Below are positions 6,439 to 13,522 of a DNA stretch of 15,250 nucleotides, in pieces. The translations under genes and the position numbers were made by a program. Position 1 is the first letter of the stretch. The number at the start of each line of letters is the position of its first letter. Source of the DNA: Pararhizobium sp. (GTDB lineage: Bacteria; Pseudomonadota; Alphaproteobacteria; Rhizobiales; Rhizobiaceae). The notes beneath the pieces were generated by a model. That model did not search any database and had not been told where the DNA came from. It was given only the letters and a program-made list of their open reading frames with translations. The stretch is from positions 1 through 15,250 of the forward strand of contig JAURWE010000128.1 of the NCBI GenBank assembly GCA_030655075.1, given 5' to 3'.

Positions 6439-8373
6439 ATGAACGACACCCTTGGCCAGAACAGGCCTGAGGCCGCTTTGGATGTGATCACGATCGGACG
6501 CTCGTCCGTCGATCTCTACGGCCAGCAGATTGGCTCGAAGCTCGAAGACATTGCCTCTTTCGCCAAATCCGTCGGCGGATGCCCCGCCAACATTGCTATC
6601 GGCACCGCACGGCTCGGCCTGAAATCCGGTCTCATCACCCGCGTCGGCAACGAGCAGATGGGCCGCTTCATCCGCGAGCAGTCGGCCCGCGAAGGCGTCG
6701 CGACCAAGGGGATCATCACCGATACGCAGCGCCTTACGGCGCTGGTGCTTCTCGCCGTCGAGGCGGAGGGCGTTTCGCCGATGATCTTCTATCGGTCCGA
6801 CTGCGCCGACATGGCGCTCAACGAAGACGACATCGACGAGGCCTATATCCGTTCCTCGCGCTCGGTCCTCGTTTCGGGCACACATTTCTCTCAGCCGAAC
6901 ACCGCTGCGGCCCAGCGCAAGGCGATCCGCATCGCCAAGGACAACGGCGGCAAGGTGATCTTCGACATCGATTACCGGCCGAACCTGTGGGGCCTTGCAG
7001 GCCATGATGCAGGCTTCGAGCGCTATGTGAAATCCGACCGGGTTTCCGCCAAGCTGAAAACCGTCCTGCCCGATTGCGACCTGATCGTCGGCACGGAAGA
7101 AGAAATCATGATCGCGGCCGGCGTCGACGACGTGCTTGGCGCGCTCAAGGCCATCCGTGCCCTGTCGACCGCCACCATCGTGCTGAAGCGCGGCGCCATG
7201 GGCTGCATTGTCTATGACGGCCCGATCTCCGACGATCTTGAGGACGGTGTCGTCGGCGACGGCTTCCCGATCGAGGTCTATAATGTGCTGGGTGCGGGCG
7301 ACGCCTTCATGTCCGGCCTGCTGCGCGGCTGGCTGCGTGGCGAAGACCACAAGACCTGCGCCACCTGGGCCAATGCCTGCGGCGCCTTTGCCGTCTCCCG
7401 CCTGCTCTGCTCGCCGGAATATCCGACCTGGGACGAGCTCGACTTCTTCCTCAGCGAAGGCAGCAAACACCGGGCGCTGCGCAAGGACGAAGCCATCAAC
7501 CACATCCACTGGGCAAGCAACCGGCGCGGGCCGGACATTCCGCTGCTGATGGCGCTTGCCTGCGACCACCGCATGCAGCTTGTCGATGTCGCCGATGAAC
7601 TCGGTGTTGGCCATGACCGGATCTCGGCCTTCAAGCGGCTGACCGTCGAGGCGACGACGCGTGTTTCGGAAGGGCGGCCCGGTTACGGTATGCTGATCGA
7701 CGAACGTTTCGGCCGCGATGCCTTCTTTGATGCCGCCACCAAGAATTTCACCTGGATCGGCCGCCCGGTCGAACTGCCGGGCTCCAAGCCGCTGCGCTTC
7801 GAATTCGGCCAGGACATCGGCTCGCAGCTGATCGACTGGCCGGTCGATCATTGCATCAAGGCGCTCTGCTTCTACCACCCCGACGATCCAGAGGCGCTGA
7901 AGACCGAGCAGCAGGAGAAGCTGCGGGCGCTGTTCGAGGCCTCGCGCAAGGTCGGCCGCGAACTGCTGATCGAGATCATCGCCGGCAAGAACGGCCCGCT
8001 GTCGGACGACACGATTTCGCGGGCGATGGAGGAGCTTTATGCGCTCGACATCAAGCCGGACTGGTGGAAGCTGGAGCCGCAGGCCTCGCCTGATGCCTGG
8101 AAGAACATCGAAGCCGTCATCGCCAAACACGATCCCTGGTGCCGCGGCATCGTGCTGCTCGGGCTCGAAGCGCCGACGGACGAACTGATCAAGGCATTCG
8201 AAGCAACGAAGGTTGCCCCCGCCGTCAAGGGCTTTGCCGTCGGCCGCACGATCTTTGCCGATGCGGCACGGGCGTGGATGTCGGGCAAGATCGACGATGA
8301 AGCGGCGATTGCCGATATGGCCGGACGCTTCAAAGTGCTGACCGACGCGTGGCTGAAGACGCGCGGACTTTAA
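6439..8373 (+). CDS. iolC: IolC, 5-dehydro-2-deoxygluconokinase fused to a DUF2090 aldolase-like domain
   Basis: The 644-residue bifunctional protein starts at ATG 6439 behind GGGAGG (6426-6431). The N-terminal half is a PfkB/ribokinase-type kinase that phosphorylates 5-dehydro-2-deoxy-D-gluconate. The first signature lies at about residues 46-80 (GGCPANIAIGTARLG), and the second contains GAGD at 285-288 with the catalytic Asp288. From about residue 363 (RGPDIPLLMALACDHR) to the end is DUF2090, a class I aldolase-like TIM barrel. Bacillus splits these jobs between IolC and IolJ. The fusion is typical of proteobacterial iolC and suggests that this protein also cleaves the phosphorylated product to malonate semialdehyde and dihydroxyacetone phosphate. 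That second activity is inference. It is the first gene after the operator-bearing gap and lies 29 bp before iolD. Confidence 0.95.
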   Translation: MNDTLGQNRPEAALDVITIGRSSVDLYGQQIGSKLEDIASFAKSVGGCPANIAIGTARLGLKSGLITRVGNEQMGRFIREQSAREGVATKGIITDTQRLTALVLLAVEAEGVSPMIFYRSDCADMALNEDDIDEAYIRSSRSVLVSGTHFSQPNTAAAQRKAIRIAKDNGGKVIFDIDYRPNLWGLAGHDAGFERYVKSDRVSAKLKTVLPDCDLIVGTEEEIMIAAGVDDVLGALKAIRALSTATIVLKRGAMGCIVYDGPISDDLEDGVVGDGFPIEVYNVLGAGDAFMSGLLRGWLRGEDHKTCATWANACGAFAVSRLLCSPEYPTWDELDFFLSEGSKHRALRKDEAINHIHWASNRRGPDIPLLMALACDHRMQLVDVADELGVGHDRISAFKRLTVEATTRVSEGRPGYGMLIDERFGRDAFFDAATKNFTWIGRPVELPGSKPLRFEFGQDIGSQLIDWPVDHCIKALCFYHPDDPEALKTEQQEKLRALFEASRKVGRELLIEIIAGKNGPLSDDTISRAMEELYALDIKPDWWKLEPQASPDAWKNIEAVIAKHDPWCRGIVLLGLEAPTDELIKAFEATKVAPAVKGFAVGRTIFADAARAWMSGKIDDEAAIADMAGRFKVLTDAWLKTRGL

Positions 8374-8402
8374 AAAGAGTTCTGGAATTGGGAGGAGCCC
8401 CG

Positions 8403-10253
8403 ATGGGCAAGACTGTTCGACTGACGATGGCCCAGGCCCTCGTGCATTTTCTGAAGAACCAGATGACGATCGTGGATGGCGAGACAGTGCCGCTTCTGGG
8501 CGGTGTCTGGGCGATCTTCGGACATGGAAACGTCGCCGGCCTCGGTGAGGCGCTCTATCAGCATCGCGGCGAGCTGCCGACCTACCGCGCCCACAACGAG
8601 CAGGCGATGGCGCATTCGGCGACCGCCTTTGCCAAGGCGAATTTCCGCCGCCGTTTCATGGCGGTCACGGCCTCCACCGGTCCCGGTTCGCTCAATCTCG
8701 TCACAGCGGCGGGTACGGCTTACGTCAACCGTTTGCCAGTGCTGCTTTTGCCGGGCGACATGTTTGCCAACCGAATCCCGGATCCTGTCCTGCAGCAGGC
8801 CGAAGATTTCAATGATGGCACCGTCACCGTCAACGACTGCCTGCGGCCCGTGTCGCGCTATTTCGACCGCATCTCGCGGCCCGAACAGCTGATCCCGGCG
8901 GCCAACCGTGCCATGCAGGTTCTGACCGATCCGGCCGATTGCGGCCCCGTCACCCTCTGCATTCCACAGGACGTGCAGACAGAAGCCTATGACTATCCGG
9001 AGAGCTTCTTTGAGGAGCGCATCTGGACGCCGCGCCGGGCGCGGCCGGATCTCGATGAACTGCAGCGCGCAGCTGCGGCCCTCAAGGCGGCCAGGAAGCC
9101 GCTGATCATTGCAGGCGGCGGCGTGCTCTATTCCGAAGCCTCGGAAGCGTTGAAGACCTTTGCCGAGAAGACCGGCATTCCGGTCTGCGAAACGCAAGGC
9201 GGCAAGTCGTGCCTGCCGGACAGCCACCCGCTGAACATGGGCGCCATCGGCGTCACCGGCACATCGGCTGCCAACGCTTTGGCGGAAGAAGCCGACCTGG
9301 TGCTGGCCGTGGGCACACGCCTACAGGATTTCACCACGGGTTCGTGGTCGCTGTTCAAGAATGACGCGAAGACGATTGTCGGACTGAATGTGCAGCCGTT
9401 CGACGCGGCAAAACATCGGGCGCTGACACTGGTGACGGATGCACGCGAGGGCCTCAACGAACTGCTGGCGGCGGCAAGCGGCTATCAGGCGCCGCAGTCC
9501 TGGACGGACAGTGCCAAGAGCGGCAAGACCGAGTGGCAGGTGGCGGCCGACGCGGCACGGGCCACCAGCAACGCGCCGCTGCCTTCGGACGCGCAGGTGA
9601 TCGGCGCGCTCGACCGGGTGTTCGGCTCCGATATCATCCTGGTGCAGGCCGCAGGCGGCCTGCCGGGCGAGCTGCACAAGTTGTGGAAGGCGGGAAGCCC
9701 CGGCTCCTACCACATGGATTACGGCTTCTCGACCATGGGCTACGAGATCGCCGCCGGCCTTGGCGTCAAGATGGCGCGGCCGGACCAGGAAATCGTAGTG
9801 CCTGTCGGCGACGGCTCCTACATGATGCTGAACTCGGAGATCGCCACCTCTGTCATGATGGGCGTCAAGGTGACCATCGTCGTGCTCGACAATGGCGGTT
9901 TCGGCTGCATCAACCGGCTGCAGATGGCCACGGGTGGTGCGAACTTCAACAATCTCCTGAAGGACTCGCATCACGAGATCCTGCCGAAGATCGACTTTGC
10001 CGCCCACGCGGCCAGCATGGGTGCGATCTCGGAAAAGGTGGCGTCGATCGCCGAGCTCGAAACGGCGCTTCAGACATCAAAGGCCAATGACCGCACGACG
10101 GTGATCGTCATCGATACAGATCCGCTGATCACCACGGACGCCGGTGGCCACTGGTGGGATGTGGCCGTGCCTGAAGTCAGCGTGCGCCAAGAGGTCAACG
10201 CGGCGCGCAAGACGTATGAAGAGGCCATTGAGCTGCAGCGGGTCGGAGACTGA
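8403..10253 (+). CDS. iolD: IolD, 3D-(3,5/4)-trihydroxycyclohexane-1,2-dione hydrolase (ThDP-dependent)
   Basis: This 616-residue enzyme opens the cyclic diketone made from 2-keto-myo-inositol to give 5-deoxy-D-glucuronate. ATG 8403 is set by GGAGGAG at 8391-8397; earlier in-frame codons lack such a site and overlap iolC. It has the three-domain acetolactate-synthase-like fold. The N-terminal PYR domain carries the catalytic Glu66 in AHNEQAMAHS, the central domain begins near AARKPLIIAGGGVLYSEA, and the C-terminal PP domain has the ThDP/Mg motif from GDG (469-471) to LDNGG about 27 residues on. Length and motifs fit IolD better than acetolactate synthase, as does context between iolC and iolE. 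The cytoplasmic pathway step lies downstream of IolE and upstream of IolB. Confidence 0.96.
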   Translation: MGKTVRLTMAQALVHFLKNQMTIVDGETVPLLGGVWAIFGHGNVAGLGEALYQHRGELPTYRAHNEQAMAHSATAFAKANFRRRFMAVTASTGPGSLNLVTAAGTAYVNRLPVLLLPGDMFANRIPDPVLQQAEDFNDGTVTVNDCLRPVSRYFDRISRPEQLIPAANRAMQVLTDPADCGPVTLCIPQDVQTEAYDYPESFFEERIWTPRRARPDLDELQRAAAALKAARKPLIIAGGGVLYSEASEALKTFAEKTGIPVCETQGGKSCLPDSHPLNMGAIGVTGTSAANALAEEADLVLAVGTRLQDFTTGSWSLFKNDAKTIVGLNVQPFDAAKHRALTLVTDAREGLNELLAAASGYQAPQSWTDSAKSGKTEWQVAADAARATSNAPLPSDAQVIGALDRVFGSDIILVQAAGGLPGELHKLWKAGSPGSYHMDYGFSTMGYEIAAGLGVKMARPDQEIVVPVGDGSYMMLNSEIATSVMMGVKVTIVVLDNGGFGCINRLQMATGGANFNNLLKDSHHEILPKIDFAAHAASMGAISEKVASIAELETALQTSKANDRTTVIVIDTDPLITTDAGGHWWDVAVPEVSVRQEVNAARKTYEEAIELQRVGD

Positions 10254-10427
10254 CGAAATCCAGCCGGCATCCTCGGGCCTGTCCCGAGGATCTGCTGAGC
10301 GGCGACCGGAACATGGACTGATTTAGACCTCGGGACAAGCCCGAGGATGACGGGCTTAAAGGTGCTCAGGATGACGGGGCACGAAGGTGTCCTAGAATGA
10401 CGGGCGCATAGCGCCCTCGATGAAAAC
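10254..10427. repeat. Palindromic mosaic repeat in the iolD-iolE gap
   Basis: Two 22-bp arms, 10268-10289 and 10328-10349, are inverted copies with one mismatch. Each arm is itself near-palindromic (CCTCGGGC...GTCCCGAGG), so the RNA could fold as two small hairpins or one long one. The right arm leads into three degenerate tandem copies of AGGATGACGGGC plus spacer, starting at 10344, 10368 and 10394 (periods 24 and 26 bp). A perfect GGGCGC-ATA-GCGCCC hairpin lies at 10402-10416. No open frame or ribosome site is seen. The unit resembles dispersed intergenic palindromes of rhizobia. Its presence leaves iolE 186 bp from iolD. Confidence 0.75.
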
Positions 10428-10439
10428 GGGAGTTAGAAC

Positions 10440-11357
10440 GTGAAAGCCAAACTCGGCATGTCGCCCATCGCCTGGTGGAACGATGATCTTGTGGAACTGA
10501 GCGATGACGTGTCGCTGGAAGAATGCCTGCGGCAGTCGCGCAGCGCCGGTTTTACCGGCATGGAACAGGGCCGCCGCTTTCCCGACGACCCGGTCGTGAT
10601 GCTGCCGATCCTGCGGCAGGCGGACGTGACGCTGTGCGGCGGCTGGTTCTCCGGCACGATCGTCAGCGAAGACATGGGCGCCAACAAGGACCGCATCCAG
10701 CCGATGATCGACCTGTTCAAGGCGGTCAACGCGCCCTGCATCGTCTATGGCGAAGTCGGCCGCACCATTCAGGGCGACCGCTCCAAGCCACTCGCCACCA
10801 AGGCGGTGCTGAGCGACGGCGAGATGAAGGCCTATGGCCGCAAGATGACCGAATTCGGCGAATGGTGCGCGGAACAGGGCATGCCGCTCTCCTATCACCA
10901 CCACATGGGACAGGTCGTGCAGTTCGAACACGAACTCGACGCCTTCATGAAACAGTCGGGCGAAGGCATTCCGCTGCTGCTGGACGCCGGTCATCTGGCC
11001 TTTGCCGGGGGCGATGTGCTCAAGGCGATCGACAATCACCACGCACGCATCACCCATGTGCATGTCAAGGACATCCGCCAGGCAGTCATCGACGGGCTCG
11101 ACTGGAAGACGCAGTCCTTCCTCGACGCCGTGGCACTTGGCGCCTTCACGGTGCCCGGCGACGGCTCGCTCGACTTCGGTGCCATCGTGCAGAAGTTCGC
11201 CGATTACGGCTACGAGGGCTGGTTCGTCGTTGAAGCCGAACAGGATCCGAAACTCAATCCGCCGCTGAAGATGGCTGAGGTCGGTTATGCCGAGCTGATG
11301 CGCGTCATGACGGCGTCCGGCTATACCGTTGAAACCGAAGGTTTTCCTAAGGGATGA
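10440..11357 (+). CDS. iolE: IolE, 2-keto-myo-inositol (inosose) dehydratase
   Basis: This 305-residue enzyme removes water from 2-keto-myo-inositol (scyllo-inosose), giving the dione used by IolD. It starts with GTG at 10440: GGGAG at 10428-10432 is 7 nt upstream, and the product then begins KAKLGMSPIAWWNDDL, the normal IolE start. It has the sugar-phosphate isomerase/epimerase (AP_endonuc_2) TIM barrel. Metal-site segments visible in order are YGEVGRTIQGD, SYHHHMGQ, LLDAGHLAFAGGD, THVHVKDIR and FVVEAEQDP. The full length and intact motifs argue for a working enzyme. The weak GTG start and the mosaic repeat before it may lower expression relative to iolD. Confidence 0.96.
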   Translation: MKAKLGMSPIAWWNDDLVELSDDVSLEECLRQSRSAGFTGMEQGRRFPDDPVVMLPILRQADVTLCGGWFSGTIVSEDMGANKDRIQPMIDLFKAVNAPCIVYGEVGRTIQGDRSKPLATKAVLSDGEMKAYGRKMTEFGEWCAEQGMPLSYHHHMGQVVQFEHELDAFMKQSGEGIPLLLDAGHLAFAGGDVLKAIDNHHARITHVHVKDIRQAVIDGLDWKTQSFLDAVALGAFTVPGDGSLDFGAIVQKFADYGYEGWFVVEAEQDPKLNPPLKMAEVGYAELMRVMTASGYTVETEGFPKG

Positions 11358-11604
11358 ATTCCGCTGCCCTCGCCCCGAGCGGGAGGCGCAGTCGAATGGA
11401 GATCGGAGGGATGGCGACGCTCTCCCTCTTCTCCCCAACGGGGAGAAGTGCCTGATGAAGCGAGGCGATGAAGGGGGGCTCCCCGCGAGTTCGGAGGTCG
11501 TGGCTCCCCCTCATCCGGCGCTCTGCGCCACCTTCTCCCCGCTGGGGAGAAGAGGAAAAGCTCAGAAGCCTCCCACCCTTGTGGGAAGATTTGCCAAAAA
11601 TGGA
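11358..11604. repeat. RIME-like palindromic mosaic element in the iolE-iolB gap
   Basis: Two copies of the same hairpin, CTTCTCCCC-N3-GGGGAGAAG, occur at 11428-11448 (loop AAC) and 11532-11552 (loop GCT). Between and beside them lie GGCGC-TCT-GCGCC (11517-11529) and a G/C-rich imperfect inverted repeat around 11470-11514. TCCCAC-CCTT-GTGGGA follows at 11571-11586. The CTCATCCGGCGC...CACCTTCTCCCC wording resembles the Rhizobium-specific intergenic mosaic elements (RIME) as I know them. No coding frame with a ribosome site is seen. In mRNA this would be a strongly folded spacer between two operon genes. Confidence 0.75.
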
Positions 11605-11616
11605 TAGGAGACATCA

Positions 11617-12417
11617 ATGCCGAATCTCAAGGTAAAACAGCAGGGCGACAGCGGCCGCGTCGTGCACGTGACGCCACAGAGCGCCGGCTGGACCTATGTC
11701 GGGTTCGATCTGCACAAGTTGAAAGCCGGAGAAACGGCATCAGCCGATACGGGCGACCGCGAGGTCTGCCTCGTCTGGGTCACCGGCAAGGGCCTGGCCG
11801 TGGCCGGGACCAAGGATTTCGGCGTGCTCGGCGAGCGCATGAGCGTGTTTGAAGGCAAGCAGCCGCATGCGCTCTATATACCTGCAGGCTCGACCTGGTC
11901 GGTGACAGCAGTGACGGATCTGGAACTGGCCGTCTGCTCGGCGCCGGGCGGCGGCGATCATCCGGCAAAAGTCATTCCGCCGGGAACGCATGAGTTGATC
12001 GTGCGCGGCAAGGGCAACAATGTGCGCCATGTCACCAACATCATGCCGGAAGACGATGGTTCGGCCCATTCGCTGCTGGTCGTCGAAGTCGTGACACCGG
12101 CCGGCAACACGTCGTCCTATCCGCCGCACAAGCACGATCAGGACGACCTGCCGAACGAGAGCTTTCTCGAAGAGACCTATTATCACCGGCTCAATCCGCC
12201 GCAGGGCTTTGCCTTCCAGCGGGTCTATACGGACGACCGTTCGCTCGACGAGGCGATGGCGGTGGAGGACGGCGACGTGACGCTGGTGCCCAGGGGTTAC
12301 CACCCCTGCGCCACCTGCCACGGTTACGATCTCTACTATCTCAACGTCATGGCCGGACCGTCGCGGGTGTGGAAATTCCACAATGCGAAGGAGCATGAAT
12401 GGCTGATGAAGCTGTGA
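11617..12417 (+). CDS. iolB: IolB, 5-deoxy-glucuronate isomerase
   Basis: This 266-residue cupin-fold enzyme converts 5-deoxy-D-glucuronate to 5-dehydro-2-deoxy-D-gluconate, the substrate of IolC. ATG 11617 follows TAGGAG (11605-11610) with 6-nt spacing. Family segments include TYVGFDLHKLKAGE in the first cupin half. The likely metal site is SSYPPHKHDQDDLPNES plus EETYYHRLNPPQGF, and the conserved end is LVPRGYHPCATCHGYDLYYL followed by NVMAGPSRVWKFHN. It is the last iol gene of the run. A hairpin follows within a few bases of the stop and the next genes are unrelated, so the operon probably ends here. Confidence 0.96.
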   Translation: MPNLKVKQQGDSGRVVHVTPQSAGWTYVGFDLHKLKAGETASADTGDREVCLVWVTGKGLAVAGTKDFGVLGERMSVFEGKQPHALYIPAGSTWSVTAVTDLELAVCSAPGGGDHPAKVIPPGTHELIVRGKGNNVRHVTNIMPEDDGSAHSLLVVEVVTPAGNTSSYPPHKHDQDDLPNESFLEETYYHRLNPPQGFAFQRVYTDDRSLDEAMAVEDGDVTLVPRGYHPCATCHGYDLYYLNVMAGPSRVWKFHNAKEHEWLMKL

Positions 12418-12418
12418 G

Positions 12419-12454
12419 GCGCCAAAAATGTGGCGCGCCGTTAAATTCTTAACG
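12419..12454 (+). terminator. Possible terminator region after iolB (two adjacent hairpins)
   Basis: GCGCCA-N6-TGGCGC (12419-12436) is directly followed by CGTTAA-ATTC-TTAACG (12439-12454). The first stem is GC-rich but has no clean T tract after it, so termination may be partial. The second hairpin may instead belong to the leader or promoter of the next gene, because a related word (TAAATTCTTA) precedes the other PilZ-like gene. Confidence 0.4.
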
Positions 12455-12524
12455 ATGCGGTTGAACGGAAATTCAACAGGTTGCACTTAGTTTTGATGGC
12501 TCAGGAAGGATCCGGAGCCGCCAC
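12442..12524 (+). promoter_or_regulatory. Leader of first PilZ-like gene with potential ribosome-site hairpin
   Basis: The leader holds TAAATTCTTA (12442-12451), the inverted repeat GTTGAA-N6-TTCAAC (12460-12477), and GGCTC (12498-12502), which can pair with GAGCC (12515-12519). That last stem would cover the GGAG ribosome site at 12514-12517. The same ordered words (TAAATTCTTA, TTCAACAG, GGCTCAG, GGAGC) recur in front of the second PilZ-like gene. Pairing is predicted by eye; no energies were computed. Confidence 0.45.
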
Positions 12525-12881
12525 ATGTCTCTTCAGATGCACGCAGTTGTTGGAAACACCGGTCATGCGGGAACGCATTACAAGCATTTCCACGTGGAGC
12601 GGCCGGGCTTTCTGCTGACGATCGGCGAACAGCTGAAACCGAAGAAGAAATATCGCTGTCTGGTGCGGCATATTTCCATCGGCGGCGCGATGCTGGATTT
12701 CAGCCCCGTCATGTTGGTGCCGAAGAATTTCTTCGTGCAGGTCGAGGGTTTCAGCGACGAAATCGGCTCGACCACGGTCTACCGCAACGGCAGCCAGCTC
12801 GGCGTGCGCTTCAACATGCTGCTGGCGCCGGAGTTCGTGCGCACCCTGATCCGCATGGAATTTTGCAGCGGCTCGCTCTGA
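12525..12881 (+). CDS. PilZ-like domain protein (degenerate c-di-GMP site)
   Basis: This 118-residue soluble protein starts at ATG 12525 behind GGAG (12514-12517). Residues 23-112 look like a single PilZ-type beta-barrel: CLVRHISIGGAMLDF (45-59) sits where PilZ proteins have (D/N)xSxxG, and GSQLGVRF is the late strand. His49 replaces the usual Asp/Asn (Ser51 and Gly54 kept), and no RxxxR motif is seen before the first strand. Binding of c-di-GMP is therefore doubtful. It aligns over most of its length with the protein at 13523-13951, including Ser51 at the same number, so the two are likely paralogues. The function is unknown. The gene is separate from the iol operon in role. Confidence 0.75.
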   Translation: MSLQMHAVVGNTGHAGTHYKHFHVERPGFLLTIGEQLKPKKKYRCLVRHISIGGAMLDFSPVMLVPKNFFVQVEGFSDEIGSTTVYRNGSQLGVRFNMLLAPEFVRTLIRMEFCSGSL

Positions 12882-12956
12882 GACGCTTTTTTTGCTGCCG
12901 TCTGCAATCCAGCTGTCCAGAAACGGCGTAAGGATTGCGAAACGAGGCGCACGATC

Positions 12957-13367
12957 ATGAAAACAATTCTCATTGCCTATGCCGGAACCTTCGGCTCGCT
13001 GCTCATTGCCGATGCCATCTGGCTCGGTTTGGTGGCCCGGACATTCTATCGCGACCAGTTGGGGCCGCTGATGCTGGACAATCCGAATTTCACCGTGGCG
13101 GCGCTGTTCTATGTGTTCTTTGCTGCCGCCGTGGTGCTCCTGGCGGTCATGCCCGGCCTGCGCGGCGGCTCATTCGCCACGGCGCTCGGATACGGGGCAG
13201 TGCTGGGGCTGGCGGCCTATGGCACCTATGACATCACCAATCTGGCGACGCTGAAAGGCTGGCCGGTCATGGTCAGCATCGTCGACATGGCCTGGGGAAC
13301 GTTCGTGACCGGCCTTGCGGCCAGCTGCGGTTTTCTGGCGGCACGCAGCTTTGGCGGCGCCGTCTGA
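12957..13367 (+). CDS. DUF2177 integral membrane protein
   Basis: The product is 136 residues with about four membrane helices: 3-25 (ending in DAIWLGLVAR), 45-67, 74-95 and 108-132. The family pattern YDITNLATLKGWP...VDMAWG (about 93-118) and the N-terminal ADAIWLG mark it as DUF2177, an inner-membrane protein family of unknown function. ATG 12957 has a modest GAGG site at 12944-12947. It sits between two PilZ-like paralogues, 75 bp after the first, so cotranscription with the first is possible. A run of seven T at 12889-12895 lies in that gap but without a strong stem before it. Confidence 0.85.
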   Translation: MKTILIAYAGTFGSLLIADAIWLGLVARTFYRDQLGPLMLDNPNFTVAALFYVFFAAAVVLLAVMPGLRGGSFATALGYGAVLGLAAYGTYDITNLATLKGWPVMVSIVDMAWGTFVTGLAASCGFLAARSFGGAV

Positions 13368-13399
13368 TCCGGGTGCAGACGGACAAAATGAACAACTGC

Positions 13400-13522
13400 T
13401 AAATTCTTAGATAATCTTTTCAACAGATAACAATTTCCTTCTGCGAGGCTCAGCTGGATTGGAGCACGCCGTCGGGAATGATCTGTCTTCCGTTTCCGTG
13501 CTCCTGAACCTGGGAGCAGTCC
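13400..13522 (+). promoter_or_regulatory. Leader of second PilZ-like gene with mutually exclusive hairpins
   Basis: TGCTCC at 13499-13504 can pair with either of two partners. With upstream GGAGCACG (13461-13468) it forms an 8-bp stem (using CGTGCTCC, 13497-13504) with a 28-nt loop. With downstream GGAGCA (13513-13518) it forms a 6-bp stem with an 8-nt loop, and this includes the ribosome site GGGAG (13512-13516). The first state frees the ribosome site and the second hides it. Upstream, TAAATTCTTA (13400-13409), TTCAACAG (13419-13426) and GGCTCAG (13447-13453) match the leader at 12442-12524. I recognise no known riboswitch aptamer. Confidence 0.5.

Noticed and set aside
6256..8130. 624-codon open frame on the minus strand opposite iolC
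   Set aside because: It is a shadow of the well-supported iolC with no domain and no ribosome site. The same applies to the long frames opposite iolY, iolD, iolE and iolB.
10254..11604. Insertion sequence remnants in the iol operon gaps
   Set aside because: Neither gap has a transposase fragment, and no terminal inverted repeats flanked by target duplications were found. Short palindromic mosaic elements explain them better.
12441..12465. CtrA-type site (TTAA-N7-TTAA) before the first PilZ-like gene
   Set aside because: The TTAA words are spaced by 4 bp, and the next TTGAA falls at the wrong distance, so the consensus spacing is not met.
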